Shown here: in pieces, positions 54,279 through 63,088 of the stretch | Layout of the letters: every line of letters begins with the position of its first letter | How positions within the stretch are numbered: the stretch's first letter is position 1 | Origin: Massilia sp. YIM B02443 | Lineage (GTDB): Bacteria > Pseudomonadota > Gammaproteobacteria > Burkholderiales > Burkholderiaceae_D | Direction: 5' to 3' | DNA: 64,000 nucleotides | Assembly: GCF_030411955.1 (NCBI RefSeq) | Contig: NZ_JASNRA010000005.1 | Coordinates: 53,654-117,653, forward strand | Position numbers and translations under genes: made by a program | Notes under the pieces: model-generated | What the model saw: only the letters and a program-made list of their open reading frames with translations | Told to the model about the DNA's origin: nothing | The model's database searches: none

Positions 54279-55270
54279 TTCAGGTGCTCGAGGTAGGTGG
54301 CCAGCGCGCGCAGGGTCTCGCCGTCAAGGTCGTTGGAAGGCGGCATGAACACGCCCGGCTTGATCGCCTGCGGGTCGGCGATCCAGCCGGCCAGCGTGCC
54401 GCGGTGGTTGTCCAGGGTGGCGGCGCCGATCGTGCGGCGGCTGCCGACGTGGGTCAGGTCCGGGCCGAGGCGCGAGGTGTCGGCGATCTGTTGCTGCTGC
54501 ACGCCCTCGGCATCGGTCACGCCGCGGATGGTGTGGCAGGCCTGGCAGCGCTGCTCGAGGAAGGCGGCGCGGCCGCGCTGCAGCAGCTGGGTGTCGGCGG
54601 CCAGGGCTGGCGCCGCCTGGCGCGCCAGCCAGGCGTCGAATTCGGGGCGCGCCAGGGCGATCACGTGAAAGGCCATGCGCGCATGCTGTTCGCCGCAATA
54701 CTCGGCGCACTGGCCGCGGTACACGCCTGGCTTGTCGGCGCGCAGGTTCAGGCCCGTGACGCGCCCCGGGATCATGTCGCGCTTGCCGGCCAGCGCAGGC
54801 ACCCACAGGCTGTGGATCACGTCCGACGCCGTCAAGCCGAGGTACACCGATTCGCCGGCCGGGATCACGATCTCGTTGGCGCTGACGATCTCGCGGCCGC
54901 TGCCGGGGTCGCGGTAGCGCACTTCCCACCACCACATCTTGCCGGTGACGGAAATGGTGAGCGCCTGGTGCGACGTCTGCGGCGCCAGGTCGACGCTGCG
55001 CCAGGTGCTCCAGGTGAGCAGGGCGGTCAGCACCAGCGCCGGGAACACGATGCCGCCGCCGAAGATCCACAGCATCGGACGCACCGGGCGCGCGTCTTTC
55101 CGCATGCCGCGCCGCATGGCCAGCGCCAGCAGCGCCATCACGGCGACAAAAATGACCGTGCCGCCGACGAACAGCACCCACGAGAACTGGTGGATGATGG
55201 CGGCGTCGGCGCCGGCCGGATGCAGGACCGATTGCAGCTCGCTCAGGGGGACAGTCTTGGCGTCGCTCAT
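54275..55270 (-). CDS. coxB: Cytochrome c oxidase subunit II with fused cytochrome c domain
   Basis: A 331-residue CoxB. Two helices (about 30-52 and 67-88) anchor it. The CuA ligands are all visible: His153 (IHSLWVP), Cys188, Glu190, Cys192, His196 and Met199 (GQCAEYCGEQHARM). After it a class I cytochrome c domain carries haem motif Cys242-x-x-Cys245-His246 (CQACH). This caa3-type layout passes electrons from the fused haem c to CuA. The ATG at 55270 overlaps the stop of the haem-c lipoprotein gene (ATGA). Confidence 0.95.
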   Translation of the reverse strand: MSDAKTVPLSELQSVLHPAGADAAIIHQFSWVLFVGGTVIFVAVMALLALAMRRGMRKDARPVRPMLWIFGGGIVFPALVLTALLTWSTWRSVDLAPQTSHQALTISVTGKMWWWEVRYRDPGSGREIVSANEIVIPAGESVYLGLTASDVIHSLWVPALAGKRDMIPGRVTGLNLRADKPGVYRGQCAEYCGEQHARMAFHVIALARPEFDAWLARQAAPALAADTQLLQRGRAAFLEQRCQACHTIRGVTDAEGVQQQQIADTSRLGPDLTHVGSRRTIGAATLDNHRGTLAGWIADPQAIKPGVFMPPSNDLDGETLRALATYLEHLK

Positions 55271-55677
55271 CGCAGCGTGTACATGTATGCCGCCATGTGG
55301 CGCGCCTCTTCGTCGGAAATGCCGAGCGCCGGCATCAGGGTGCCGGGCTTCACGGCCGGCGGATTTTGCAGGAAGCGGATCATGTTCTCGGGCTGGTTCG
55401 GGATGCCGCCGGCGATGTAGCTCAGGCGGCCCATGTGTTCGAGCGAAGGGCCGGCGTCGCCGTTGGCGCCCTGCACGTTGGGAATGAAATGGCAGGCCGC
55501 GCACTGGTACTGCTGGGTCAGCAGGCGGCCGCGTTCGGGGTCGCCGCCGGCCACGCGGCTGGTTTCGGTGCTGGCATCGTTCTGGTGGCAGGCGCTGACG
55601 AGCGTCATGCACGACAGCATCGCAACTGTGCGTAAAACGCCTCTAAAACGCTCGTAATGACAATAAAGGTTGCGCAC
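55267..55677 (-). CDS. Haem c lipoprotein of the oxidase operon
   Basis: A 136-residue exported monohaem cytochrome c. The signal ends in LVSAC with lipidated Cys30; the haem motif is CAACH (59-63) and a late Met in GTLMPALG is the likely sixth ligand. I keep the GTG at 55677 because it provides a basic n-region; an ATG at 55620 would leave a signal without positive charge. It is the first gene of the coxB-coxAC unit and is paralogous to the cytochrome at 56357-56722. Probable electron donor to the oxidase. Confidence 0.82.
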   Translation of the reverse strand: MRNLYCHYERFRGVLRTVAMLSCMTLVSACHQNDASTETSRVAGGDPERGRLLTQQYQCAACHFIPNVQGANGDAGPSLEHMGRLSYIAGGIPNQPENMIRFLQNPPAVKPGTLMPALGISDEEARHMAAYMYTLR

Positions 55678-55708
55678 GTTTGATAAATCGTAAAAAAGCT
55701 GTGGCTTT

Positions 55709-55714
55709 TATAAT
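55709..55714 (+). promoter_or_regulatory. TATAAT in the AT-rich gap between divergent cytochrome operons
   Basis: The 80 nt between the leftward oxidase operon and the rightward cytochrome pair are very AT-rich, unlike the rest. TATAAT on the plus strand is a perfect -10 for the rightward genes; TTGTATTATAA on the minus strand could serve the oxidase operon. No clear -35 is seen, so activation by a regulator is possible. Confidence 0.5.
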
Positions 55715-55757
55715 ACAAGAAATTACATGTCAATTTTTTAACAGAACACCCTAAGTG

Positions 55758-56360
55758 ATGCTATCCAATCGCGCACGACTTATCGTCAAGACCATGGTGC
55801 TGACCCTGCTGGGAGCGGGGGCGACCGGCGCCGTCATCGGCCTGATCGTCCTGCGCGGCGGCTTCTATAACATCAGCGCGACCGAGTCGCACTACCCGCT
55901 GATCTACACCGTGTTCGAGGAAGGCCTGCAGTATTCGATCCAGAACCACGCCAGGGACATCACGGTGCCGGCGCTGGGCGCGCCCGAGCAGCTGCTGCGC
56001 GGCGCCGCGCTGTACCGCGACAACTGCCTGCAGTGCCACGGCGGGCCGGGCGTGGCGCCGTCGAAGCACGGCATGAGCATGCAGCCGGTGCCGGGTCCCC
56101 TGGTCGACGCCGACATCAACTGGGAAACGCGGGAGCTGTACTGGATCACGCGCCATGGCATCAAGATGAGCGGCATGCCGGCCTGGGAATACCACCTGAG
56201 CGACAGCGACCTGTGGGCGGTGGTGGCCTTCGTGGCGGCCATGCCGGTGATGACGCCGGCCGATTTCAAGGGCATGACGGCCGGGCAGGCCGGGGTGGAT
56301 GCGGTGCCGGCAAAGGTGCAGCAATCGGCGCGCGCCAGCTCGCAGCGGGAGGGATCATGA
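55758..56360 (+). CDS. Membrane-anchored cytochrome c
   Basis: A 200-residue protein with an N-terminal membrane helix (about 10-33) and one haem c site, CLQCHGG (Cys90, Cys93, His94). GMSMQPVPGPL and a methionine-rich HGIKMSGMP segment further on hold probable axial ligands. It probably carries electrons on the periplasmic face. The ATG at 55758 is used; a GTG one codon earlier is possible. The stop overlaps the next cytochrome gene (ATGA), so they form a two-gene unit divergent from the oxidase operon. Confidence 0.82.
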   Translation: MLSNRARLIVKTMVLTLLGAGATGAVIGLIVLRGGFYNISATESHYPLIYTVFEEGLQYSIQNHARDITVPALGAPEQLLRGAALYRDNCLQCHGGPGVAPSKHGMSMQPVPGPLVDADINWETRELYWITRHGIKMSGMPAWEYHLSDSDLWAVVAFVAAMPVMTPADFKGMTAGQAGVDAVPAKVQQSARASSQREGS

Positions 56361-56722
56361 AGCGTTCCTGTCTCGCCATGATGCTGTCGGCAGCGGCGCT
56401 GCTGCTGGCCGGCTGCGGTGCCGACCGGCCGCCGCCCGGCGTGCAGGGCGACCCGCAGCGCGGCAAGATCGCGCTGACCCAGTACGCCTGCCATTCCTGC
56501 CACGTGGTGCCGGGCGTGGCCGGCTCGCAGGTGTACGTCGGCCGTCCGCTGGACGACCTGTCGAAGCGGCGCTACATCGCCGGCAAGGTGCCGAACAACC
56601 AGGCCAGCCTGGTGCGCTTCATCCTCGATCCGCAGGCGCTCGACCCGGGCACCGCGATGCCGACGCTGGGCGTGAGCGAACGGGATGCGCTCGACATCAG
56701 CGCCTACCTGCTGAGCAAGTAG
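56357..56722 (+). CDS. Haem c lipoprotein, paralogue of the oxidase-operon cytochrome
   Basis: A 121-residue exported cytochrome c: lipobox LLAGC with lipidated Cys20, haem motif CHSCH (45-49) and sixth-ligand Met in GTAMPTLG. It shares the order GDPQRG, YIAGKVPNN, FILDPQAL, GTAMPTLGVSE with the leftward cytochrome (GDPERG, YIAGGIPNQ, FLQNPPAV, GTLMPALGISD), so the two come from duplication. GGGAGGG precedes the start. It may give the oxidase an alternative electron donor. Confidence 0.82.
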   Translation: MKRSCLAMMLSAAALLLAGCGADRPPPGVQGDPQRGKIALTQYACHSCHVVPGVAGSQVYVGRPLDDLSKRRYIAGKVPNNQASLVRFILDPQALDPGTAMPTLGVSERDALDISAYLLSK

Positions 56723-56818
56723 GGTTCTAACAGGAACGCAGTAGGGAACGCAGTAGGAAAGACCGGCGCCCGATCCTTGGTATCATCGCCCCTTCGATTC
56801 AACTATCAGGGAAACACG

Positions 56819-57670
56819 ATGAGATTGGTGCGCTATGGCCGTCCGGGCAAAGAGAAGCCGGGCCTGTTCGATGAAGAAGGCCGCCTGCGCGACCTGTCCG
56901 GCATCGTCGACGACATCGACGCCGCAACCTTGTCCGACAAGGCGCTACGCAAACTCGCGAAGCTCGACGTCAAGACCCTGCCGCTAGTGCGCGGCAACCC
57001 GCGCCTGGGCGTGCCGGTCAAGGGCGTCGGCAAGTTCATCGGCGTGGGCATGAACTATGCCGACCACGCGGCGGAAACCGGATCGGCGGTGCCGAGCGAG
57101 CCGGTGTTCTTCACCAAGGCGATCAGCTCACTGAACGGCCCGGACGACCCGATCCAGCTGCCCAAGGGTTCCAAGAAGACCGACTGGGAAGTCGAGCTGG
57201 GCGTGGTGATCGGCACGCGTGCGCAGTACGTCAGCGAAGAAGACGCATTGAAGTACGTGGCCGGCTATTGCGTGGTCAACGACGTGTCCGAGCGCGCCTT
57301 CCAGTTCGAGCTCGGCTCGCAGTGGGACAAGGGCAAGGGCTGTGACACCTTCGGCCCGGTGGGCCCGTTCCTGGTCACGCGCGACGAGATCTACGACGTG
57401 CAGGACCTCGACCTGTACCTGGAACTGAACGGCAAGCGCATGCAGACCGGGAACACGTCGAACATGATCTTCACGGTGGCCCAGATCGTGAGCTACGTAT
57501 CGCGCTTCATGACGCTGGAGCCGGGCGACATCATCACCACCGGCACGCCGCCGGGCGTGGGGATGGGACGTTCGCCGCAGCGGTTTTTGAAGAAGGGCGA
57601 CAAGCTGCGGCTCGGGATCGCCGGCCTGGGTGAGCAGCAGGCGGAAGTGGTGGCGTTTCCCAAGGCGTGA
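56819..57670 (+). CDS. Fumarylacetoacetate hydrolase family protein
   Basis: A 283-residue FAH-family enzyme. After an N-terminal strand region (FDEEGRLRDL) the catalytic core starts at KFIGVGMNYADHA. The metal ligands are Glu124, Glu126 (DWEVELGVVIG) and Asp155 (VVNDVSERAFQ); ITTGTPPGVGMG closes the site. Relatives cleave carbon-carbon bonds in 2-oxo acids, such as 2,4-diketo-3-deoxy-L-fuconate or acylpyruvates; the substrate is not evident from neighbours. CAGGGAAA precedes the ATG, and TATCAT near 56779 may be the -10. Monocistronic. Confidence 0.9.
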   Translation: MRLVRYGRPGKEKPGLFDEEGRLRDLSGIVDDIDAATLSDKALRKLAKLDVKTLPLVRGNPRLGVPVKGVGKFIGVGMNYADHAAETGSAVPSEPVFFTKAISSLNGPDDPIQLPKGSKKTDWEVELGVVIGTRAQYVSEEDALKYVAGYCVVNDVSERAFQFELGSQWDKGKGCDTFGPVGPFLVTRDEIYDVQDLDLYLELNGKRMQTGNTSNMIFTVAQIVSYVSRFMTLEPGDIITTGTPPGVGMGRSPQRFLKKGDKLRLGIAGLGEQQAEVVAFPKA

Positions 57671-57685
57671 CGGCTGGCCGCCGTT

Positions 57686-57710
57686 GCGGCGAGAGCATCG
57701 TTCTCGCCGC
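57686..57710. terminator. Hairpin between convergent FAH and CMD genes
   Basis: GCGGCGAGA and TCTCGCCGC form a 9-bp stem with a 7-nt loop, 15 nt from both stop codons. It lacks a T-tract, so it may act as a shared transcript end together with Rho or as an RNA-stabilising structure. Confidence 0.45.
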
Positions 57711-57724
57711 GCGGCGGCGCCGGT

Positions 57725-58279
57725 TTACTCCGGCAACCTCCACCCGCCATCCTCCGGCACCGCGGTGCGCGCCACGTTCATCGTCATGGCCAGCATCGTG
57801 TAATACCCGCAAATCCCCACCAGGTCCACCACGCCCTGTTCCCCGAACAGCGCCAGCGCATCCGCATACACGCTGTCCGACACCGCCTTCTGCTCGTGCA
57901 GTTCGACGCAGAAGTCGTGCACCACCATCTCGTCCACCAGCATGTTGCCAGGGCGCTCGCGCGCCGCGATGGCCGCGATCACCGACGCCGGAATCCCGAC
58001 CTGGGCCGCGATCGGCGCGTGGATTGCCCATTCCACCTGCTGGTCCCAGCGGCGCGCCGTGACCAGGATCGCCAGCTCCGACAGCCGCACCCCGATCGCG
58101 CTGCGGTAGCGCAGGTATTCGCCCAGGCGCTGCGCATGCCCCATCAGCTCGGGACTGCGCAGCAGCGGCACGAACGGCCCGTACAGGGCGCCGCGCGGAC
58201 CGTCGGCGATGTCGCGGGCGGCGGCGCGCTGGGCGTCGGTCAGGTCTGCATCCGGAATGGGGCCGAGGCGTTCGCTCAT
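57725..58279 (-). CDS. Carboxymuconolactone decarboxylase (CMD) family protein
   Basis: A 184-residue all-helical CMD-like protein. The core has LSELAILVTARRWDQQVEWAIH, followed by AARERPGNMLVDE. The peroxidatic CxxC pair of AhpD-type members is absent, so it resembles the decarboxylase or uncharacterised branch. The start is the ATG at 58279. It faces away from the aminotransferase gene, with a 119-nt shared control region. The exact reaction is unknown. Confidence 0.82.
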   Translation of the reverse strand: MSERLGPIPDADLTDAQRAAARDIADGPRGALYGPFVPLLRSPELMGHAQRLGEYLRYRSAIGVRLSELAILVTARRWDQQVEWAIHAPIAAQVGIPASVIAAIAARERPGNMLVDEMVVHDFCVELHEQKAVSDSVYADALALFGEQGVVDLVGICGYYTMLAMTMNVARTAVPEDGGWRLPE

Positions 58280-58398
58280 GTGTGGTCCAAAAGTGGATTC
58301 GCGGAAATATTCGCACGGCGTGCGGCAAAAATCAAAAGAAGAGCGTCCGGGCGCGCTTATCGTCAAGCGTCATTGTCGAACCCGAGGGAGACCGCGCC

Positions 58399-59724
58399 AT
58401 GACCCACATCATCCACCGCAGCCTGCGCCACACCCCGCCCGTCGCCGTGGGCGGCGAAGGCATCGTGCTGCGCGACAGCAGCGGCAAGAGCTACATCGAC
58501 GCCAGCAGCGGCGCCGCGGTGTCTTCGCTCGGCCACGGCCATCCGGAAGTGATCGCCGCCATGCACCGCCAGATCGACCGCTGCGCCTACGCCCACACCG
58601 GCTTCTTCACCACCGAGGTGGCCGAGCAGCTGGCCGAGCGCCTGGCGCGCGGGGCGCCCGACGGCCTCACCGGCGTCTACTTCGTCTCGGGCGGCTCGGA
58701 AGCGATGGAGACGGCGCTGAAGCTGGCGCGCCAGTACTGGGTCGAGCGGGGCGAGCCGGCCCGCACGCGTTTTCTGGCGCGGCGCCAGAGCTACCACGGC
58801 AACACGCTGGGCGTGCTGGGCGTGGGCGGCAACGAGTGGCGCAAGCGCGACTTCGCGCCGCTGCTGGTCGATGCGCTGCGGGTCTCGGCCTGCTACGAAT
58901 ACCGCGGCCGCGCGCCGCAGCAGAACGTCGAGGACTACACCGCCGCGCTGCTCGACGAACTCGAGACCGCGATCATCGAGGCCGGGCCGCACAACATCAT
59001 CGCCTTCGTGGCCGAGCCGGTGGTGGGCGCCACCGGCGGCGCGATCCCGCCCACGCCGGGCTACTTCAAGGGCGTGCGCGAGATCTGCGACCGCCATCGC
59101 ATCCTCCTGATCGCGGATGAAGTCATGTGCGGCATGGGCCGCACCGGCGCCATGTACGCGATCGGGCAGGACGGCGTGGCGCCCGACATCGTGGCCGTGG
59201 CCAAGGGCCTGGCGGCGGGCTACCAGCCGATCGGCGCGGTGCTGGCGCATCACGCCATCGTCGACTGCCTGCGTTCGGGCAGCGGCATGTTCCAGCACGG
59301 GCACACCTACATCGGCCATCCGGTGGCGGCGGCGGCGGCGCTGGCGGTGCAGCAGGTAATCGAGCGCGAGGATCTGTTGGCGCGGGTGCGCAGCCGCGGC
59401 GCCACGCTGCGGCGCATGCTGGGCGACGTGTTCGGGGTGCACGAGCACGTGGGCGATATCCGCGGGCGCGGAATGCTGCTGGCGCTGGAATTCGTGCGCG
59501 ATCGGGAGACGAAAGAGCCGTTCGCGCCGGAGCGTAAACTCCATGCGGCGATCAAGGCGCAGGCGATGGCGCGCGGCTTGCTGGTGTATCCGATGGGGGG
59601 AACGATCGACGGCCGGCATGGCGACCATGTGCTGCTGGCGCCGCCGTTCATTGCGACGGCGGCCGATCTGTCGGAGATCGTGTCGCGCTTGAGCGACGCA
59701 GTGGATGCGGCGCTGGAAAGCTGA
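58399..59724 (+). CDS. Class III aminotransferase
   Basis: A 441-residue PLP enzyme of the class III (omega-type) aminotransferase family. The cofactor residues are Lys269 (VAVAKGLAAGYQPIG), Asp240 (LLIADEVMCGMGRTG) and the phosphate-binding GGSEAMETAL motif. Glu-Pro-Val-Val-Gly (AEPVVGATGG) is the usual central strand. Substrates may be omega-amino acids or amines. GAGGGAG precedes the ATG at 58399. It is convergent with the carboxylesterase gene; the stops are adjacent with no gap. Confidence 0.9.
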   Translation: MTHIIHRSLRHTPPVAVGGEGIVLRDSSGKSYIDASSGAAVSSLGHGHPEVIAAMHRQIDRCAYAHTGFFTTEVAEQLAERLARGAPDGLTGVYFVSGGSEAMETALKLARQYWVERGEPARTRFLARRQSYHGNTLGVLGVGGNEWRKRDFAPLLVDALRVSACYEYRGRAPQQNVEDYTAALLDELETAIIEAGPHNIIAFVAEPVVGATGGAIPPTPGYFKGVREICDRHRILLIADEVMCGMGRTGAMYAIGQDGVAPDIVAVAKGLAAGYQPIGAVLAHHAIVDCLRSGSGMFQHGHTYIGHPVAAAAALAVQQVIEREDLLARVRSRGATLRRMLGDVFGVHEHVGDIRGRGMLLALEFVRDRETKEPFAPERKLHAAIKAQAMARGLLVYPMGGTIDGRHGDHVLLAPPFIATAADLSEIVSRLSDAVDAALES

Positions 59725-60399
59725 TCAGGCCACGACCTTGCGGATCCACCTGGCGATGTCCTGCACCTCTTCCAGGCACAGCGTATGCTGCATCTGGTAC
59801 GCGTGCCACTCCACCTGGTAGCCGAGCGACTCGAGCACCTTGCGCGACTCTTCGGCGCGCGCGAACGGCACCACCGGATCCTGCGTGCCGTGCGCCATGA
59901 ACACCGGCACCTTCAGACTCTGCGCGGTGCGCTCGGCCGCCACGTGCCCCGCCAGCGGCAGGTAGCCCGACAGGCACATCATGCCCGCCAGCTGTTCCGG
60001 ATGGCGCAGGCCGGTCTGCAGCGTCATCGCGCAGCCCTGCGAGAAGCCGGCCAGGATGATGCGCGAGGCCGGAATCCCACGCGACTTCTCGCGCGCGATC
60101 AGCGCTTCCACCGCCAGCTGCGACGAGCGCAGGCCGCCTTCGTCCTCGCGCCGGGTCAGTTCGGTGCCCAGGATGTCGTACCACGAGCGCATCACGTAGC
60201 CGCCATTGATCGTCACCGGCATGGTCTTCGCATGCGGGAACACGAAGCGGATGCCGGGCAGGCCGGTCAGGTCGAGTTCGCGCACGATCGGCACGAAGTC
60301 GTTGCCGTCGGCGCCCAGGCCGTGCAGCCAGATGATGGCGACCTCGGGATTCGGGGCGGTTTCGATTTCGATATTGTCCAGCAGGTCGACGTCGCTCAT
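59725..60399 (-). CDS. Carboxylesterase (phospholipase/carboxylesterase family)
   Basis: A 224-residue alpha/beta-hydrolase of the YpfH/EstB type. The triad is Ser120 (GFSQG), Asp174 (GTQDPVVPF) and His205. WLHGLGADGNDF near the N-terminus shapes the oxyanion hole. No signal peptide is present, so it acts in the cytoplasm on short-chain esters or acyl-protein. It is 11 nt after mog and probably the third gene of the darP-mog unit. The start is the ATG at 60399 after GAGAGAACCC. Confidence 0.9.
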   Translation of the reverse strand: MSDVDLLDNIEIETAPNPEVAIIWLHGLGADGNDFVPIVRELDLTGLPGIRFVFPHAKTMPVTINGGYVMRSWYDILGTELTRREDEGGLRSSQLAVEALIAREKSRGIPASRIILAGFSQGCAMTLQTGLRHPEQLAGMMCLSGYLPLAGHVAAERTAQSLKVPVFMAHGTQDPVVPFARAEESRKVLESLGYQVEWHAYQMQHTLCLEEVQDIARWIRKVVA

Positions 60400-60410
60400 G
60401 GGTTCTCTCG

Positions 60411-61028
60411 TCAGTTGACAGGTGGGCGCAGGGCCGATTTGGGGCGGAAGGTCTTGCTCACCGCCGGGTCGGTTTCGATGTACGGTCCCTTGATGAGGTC
60501 GATGCAATAGGGGACGGCCGCGAAGATGCCGCCGACGACCGTGTTGCCGGCATCGTCCTTCAGGCCTTCCAGCGTTTCCTTGATCGACTTCGGCTGGCCC
60601 GGCAGGTTCATGATCAGGGCCGCGTGGTCCGCAGTTTCACGAATGACGGCGGTCTGGCGCGACAGGATCGCGGTCGGCACGAAGCGCAGGCTGATCTGGC
60701 GCATCTGCTCGCCGAAGCCGGGCATCTCCTTGGTGGCGACGGCCAGCGTGGCTTCGGGCGTGACGTCGCGCCGTGCCGGGCCGGTGCCGCCGGTGGTCAG
60801 CACCAGGTGGCAGCGCGCGCTGTCGACCAGCTCCACCAGCGTGGCTTCGATGGCCGCCCGTTCGTCCGGGATCAGGCGCGTCTCGACGCGAAATGGCGTG
60901 GTGATGGCGCCGGCCAGCCACTCCTGCAGCGCGGGAATGCCCTTGTCCTCGTACACGCCGCCGCTGGCGCGGTCCGAGACCGACACCAGGCCGACGATCA
61001 GGATGTCGTCATTCGTCGTCGTCGCCAT
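60411..61028 (-). CDS. mog: Molybdopterin adenylyltransferase
   Basis: A 205-residue Mog protein. It adenylates molybdopterin before molybdate insertion in molybdenum cofactor synthesis. The signature TTGGTGPARRDVTPEAT is at 78-94, followed by EMPGFGEQMRQISL and PTAILSRQ, very like E. coli Mog. It overlaps darP by 20 nt, so the two are co-transcribed. Other moa/moe genes are not in the window. Confidence 0.95.
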   Translation of the reverse strand: MATTTNDDILIVGLVSVSDRASGGVYEDKGIPALQEWLAGAITTPFRVETRLIPDERAAIEATLVELVDSARCHLVLTTGGTGPARRDVTPEATLAVATKEMPGFGEQMRQISLRFVPTAILSRQTAVIRETADHAALIMNLPGQPKSIKETLEGLKDDAGNTVVGGIFAAVPYCIDLIKGPYIETDPAVSKTFRPKSALRPPVN

Positions 61029-61611
61029 CGACCGCCTCGTCAGCTTCGTCGTCTTGCGCCGCCTTCTTGTCCTTCTTGCCCAGGTCCTTCAGGATCTGGA
61101 AGATTTCGCGGTAGGCCTTCGGCGGCTTCGATTCGGCCACTTCCTTGCGCGCGTTGCGGATCAGGGTGCGCAGCTGCTGCACGTCCAGTTCGGGATGCTC
61201 TTCCAGCAGCTGGGTCAGGGCCTTGTCGTCGGCCAGCAGCTTTTCGCGGCGGCGTTCCAGCGCGTGCAGGGCGGCGGTTTCAGCTTTCGACGCGCCTTTC
61301 CAGCTGTCGATGGTGCGCTGGATGACGGCGACTTCTTCCTCGTCCAGGGTGCGCATCTTCTTGCCCACGAACTGCAGCGCGCGGCGGCGGCCTTCGTGGT
61401 TGCTGATGGTCTGGCAGGTCAGGATGGCTTCGCGCACGTCTTCCGGCATCGGCACCTTCTTGACGCGGTCGCGCGGCGCGTCGACCAGCTGCTCGCCGAG
61501 TTTTTGCAGGTCGTTCGACTGGCGCTTGAGCTCCGACTTGGAAGGACGCTCGTACTCGGGTTCGAACTCGTTCGACTGGAAGCCGACCGAGCCGCGATTT
61601 GGGTTAGGCAT
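61009..61611 (-). CDS. darP: Ribosome-associated protein DarP (YjgA)
   Basis: A 200-residue YjgA/DarP protein, which binds late 50S ribosomal precursors and promotes peptidyl-transferase centre maturation. FEPEYERPSKSELKRQSNDLQKLG near the start and VPMPEDVREAI follow the family pattern. The C-terminus is acidic (DEADEAVDGDDDE). It is the first gene of the darP-mog-carboxylesterase unit and is divergent from pmbA, a conserved neighbourhood in many proteobacteria. Confidence 0.93.
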   Translation of the reverse strand: MPNPNRGSVGFQSNEFEPEYERPSKSELKRQSNDLQKLGEQLVDAPRDRVKKVPMPEDVREAILTCQTISNHEGRRRALQFVGKKMRTLDEEEVAVIQRTIDSWKGASKAETAALHALERRREKLLADDKALTQLLEEHPELDVQQLRTLIRNARKEVAESKPPKAYREIFQILKDLGKKDKKAAQDDEADEAVDGDDDE

Positions 61612-61715
61612 GATGGATGATTCCGGGGTAAATCCGATTGGCGCTGGGCCGATCAGTGAAAACTGTAAACGGCTGCTATGATAACTGTTTTAGGGCTCGC
61701 TACGAAAAACACGAC

Positions 61716-63068
61716 ATGAAAGACACCGCTTTCACCCACACCCAGGATCAGCTGAAACAGCTGGCGCGCGACGTGCTGGCATTCGCCCGCGAGCAGGGCG
61801 CCACAGATGCTTCGGTCGAGATCAGCGAGGGAAGCGGGCTGTCGGTTTCCGTTCGTAAAGGCAATATCGAGACCATCGAGCAGAACAAGGACAAGGGCCT
61901 GGGCGTGACCGTGTATTCCGGCCAGCGCCGCGGCAACGCCAGCACCTCCGACTTTTCCACCGCGTCGCTCAAGGCGACGGTGGAAGCGGCCTGGAACATC
62001 GCCCGCTTCACCGCCGAAGACAATTGTGCCGGCCTGCCGGACGCCGACCTGCTGGAGCTCGAGCCGCGCGATCTGCGCCTGTTCTACCCATGGCAGATCT
62101 CCACCCAGGAAGCGGTCGAACTGGCGCGCCGCTGCGAAGACGCCGCGTTCGCGGTCGACAAGCGCGTGACCAACAGCGAAGGTTCGAGCGTCTACGTCCA
62201 GCAGTCGCACTTCGTCGGCGCCAACACGCGCGGCTTCATCGGCGGCTATCCGTTCTCGCGCCACACCATCTCGGTGGCGCCGATCGCGGGCAAGGGCAAC
62301 GCCATGCAGCGCGACGACTGGTACACCTCCTCGCGCGACCCGAAACAGCTGGCCAAACCGGAAGCGGTCGGCCGCTACGCCGCCGAGCGCGCCCTGGCGC
62401 GCCTGAACGCGCGCAAGCTCGACACCCGCACCTGCCCGGTGCTGTTCGAGGCGCCGCTGGCGGCGGGCCTGCTGGGCGCCTTCGTGCAGGCGGTGTCGGG
62501 CGGCGCGCTGTACCGCAAGTCGACCTTCCTGCTCGACACGCTCGGCAAGCAGGTATTCCCGTCGCATATCCAGGTGATCGAAGACCCGCACGCGATCGGC
62601 GCGGTCGGCTCGGCGCCGTTCGACGAAGAAGGCGTCAAGACCGTGCGCCGCAAGGTGATCAAGGACGGCGTGCTGCAGGGGTACTTCCTGTCCTCGTACT
62701 CGGCGCGCAAGCTCGGCATGCAGACCACCGGCAACGCCGGCGGCTCGCACAACCTGCAGATCACGTCGAACGCGACGAAACGCGCCGACGATTTCGAAGG
62801 CATGCTGCGCAAGATGGGCACCGGTTTGCTGGTGACCGAACTGATGGGGCAGGGCGTGAACTACGTGACCGGCGACTATTCGCGCGGCGCCTCGGGCTAC
62901 TGGGTCGAGAACGGCGTGATCCAGTATCCGGTGGAAGAAATCACCATCGCCGGCAATATGCGCGAGATGTTCCAGCAAATCGTCGCCATCGGCAACGACA
63001 CCCTGGTACGCGGCAACAAGACCACCGGCTCGATCCTGATCGAGAAGATGGTCGTGGCAGGTAACTAA
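61716..63068 (+). CDS. pmbA: Metalloprotease PmbA (TldE)
   Basis: A 450-residue PmbA, partner of TldD in a heterodimeric protease known for microcin B17 maturation and CcdA antitoxin breakdown. SVRKGNIETIEQNKDKGLGVTVYSG, YFLSSYSARKLGMQTTGNAGG and LLVTELMGQGVNYVTGDYSRGASGYWVENG mark the three conserved parts; as usual for PmbA it lacks the HExxxH zinc motif carried by TldD. The start is the ATG at 61716. The divergent darP gene begins 104 nt upstream. TldD is not in the window. Confidence 0.95.
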   Translation: MKDTAFTHTQDQLKQLARDVLAFAREQGATDASVEISEGSGLSVSVRKGNIETIEQNKDKGLGVTVYSGQRRGNASTSDFSTASLKATVEAAWNIARFTAEDNCAGLPDADLLELEPRDLRLFYPWQISTQEAVELARRCEDAAFAVDKRVTNSEGSSVYVQQSHFVGANTRGFIGGYPFSRHTISVAPIAGKGNAMQRDDWYTSSRDPKQLAKPEAVGRYAAERALARLNARKLDTRTCPVLFEAPLAAGLLGAFVQAVSGGALYRKSTFLLDTLGKQVFPSHIQVIEDPHAIGAVGSAPFDEEGVKTVRRKVIKDGVLQGYFLSSYSARKLGMQTTGNAGGSHNLQITSNATKRADDFEGMLRKMGTGLLVTELMGQGVNYVTGDYSRGASGYWVENGVIQYPVEEITIAGNMREMFQQIVAIGNDTLVRGNKTTGSILIEKMVVAGN

Positions 63069-63088
63069 GGTCGATTGAGGAGAAAGCC

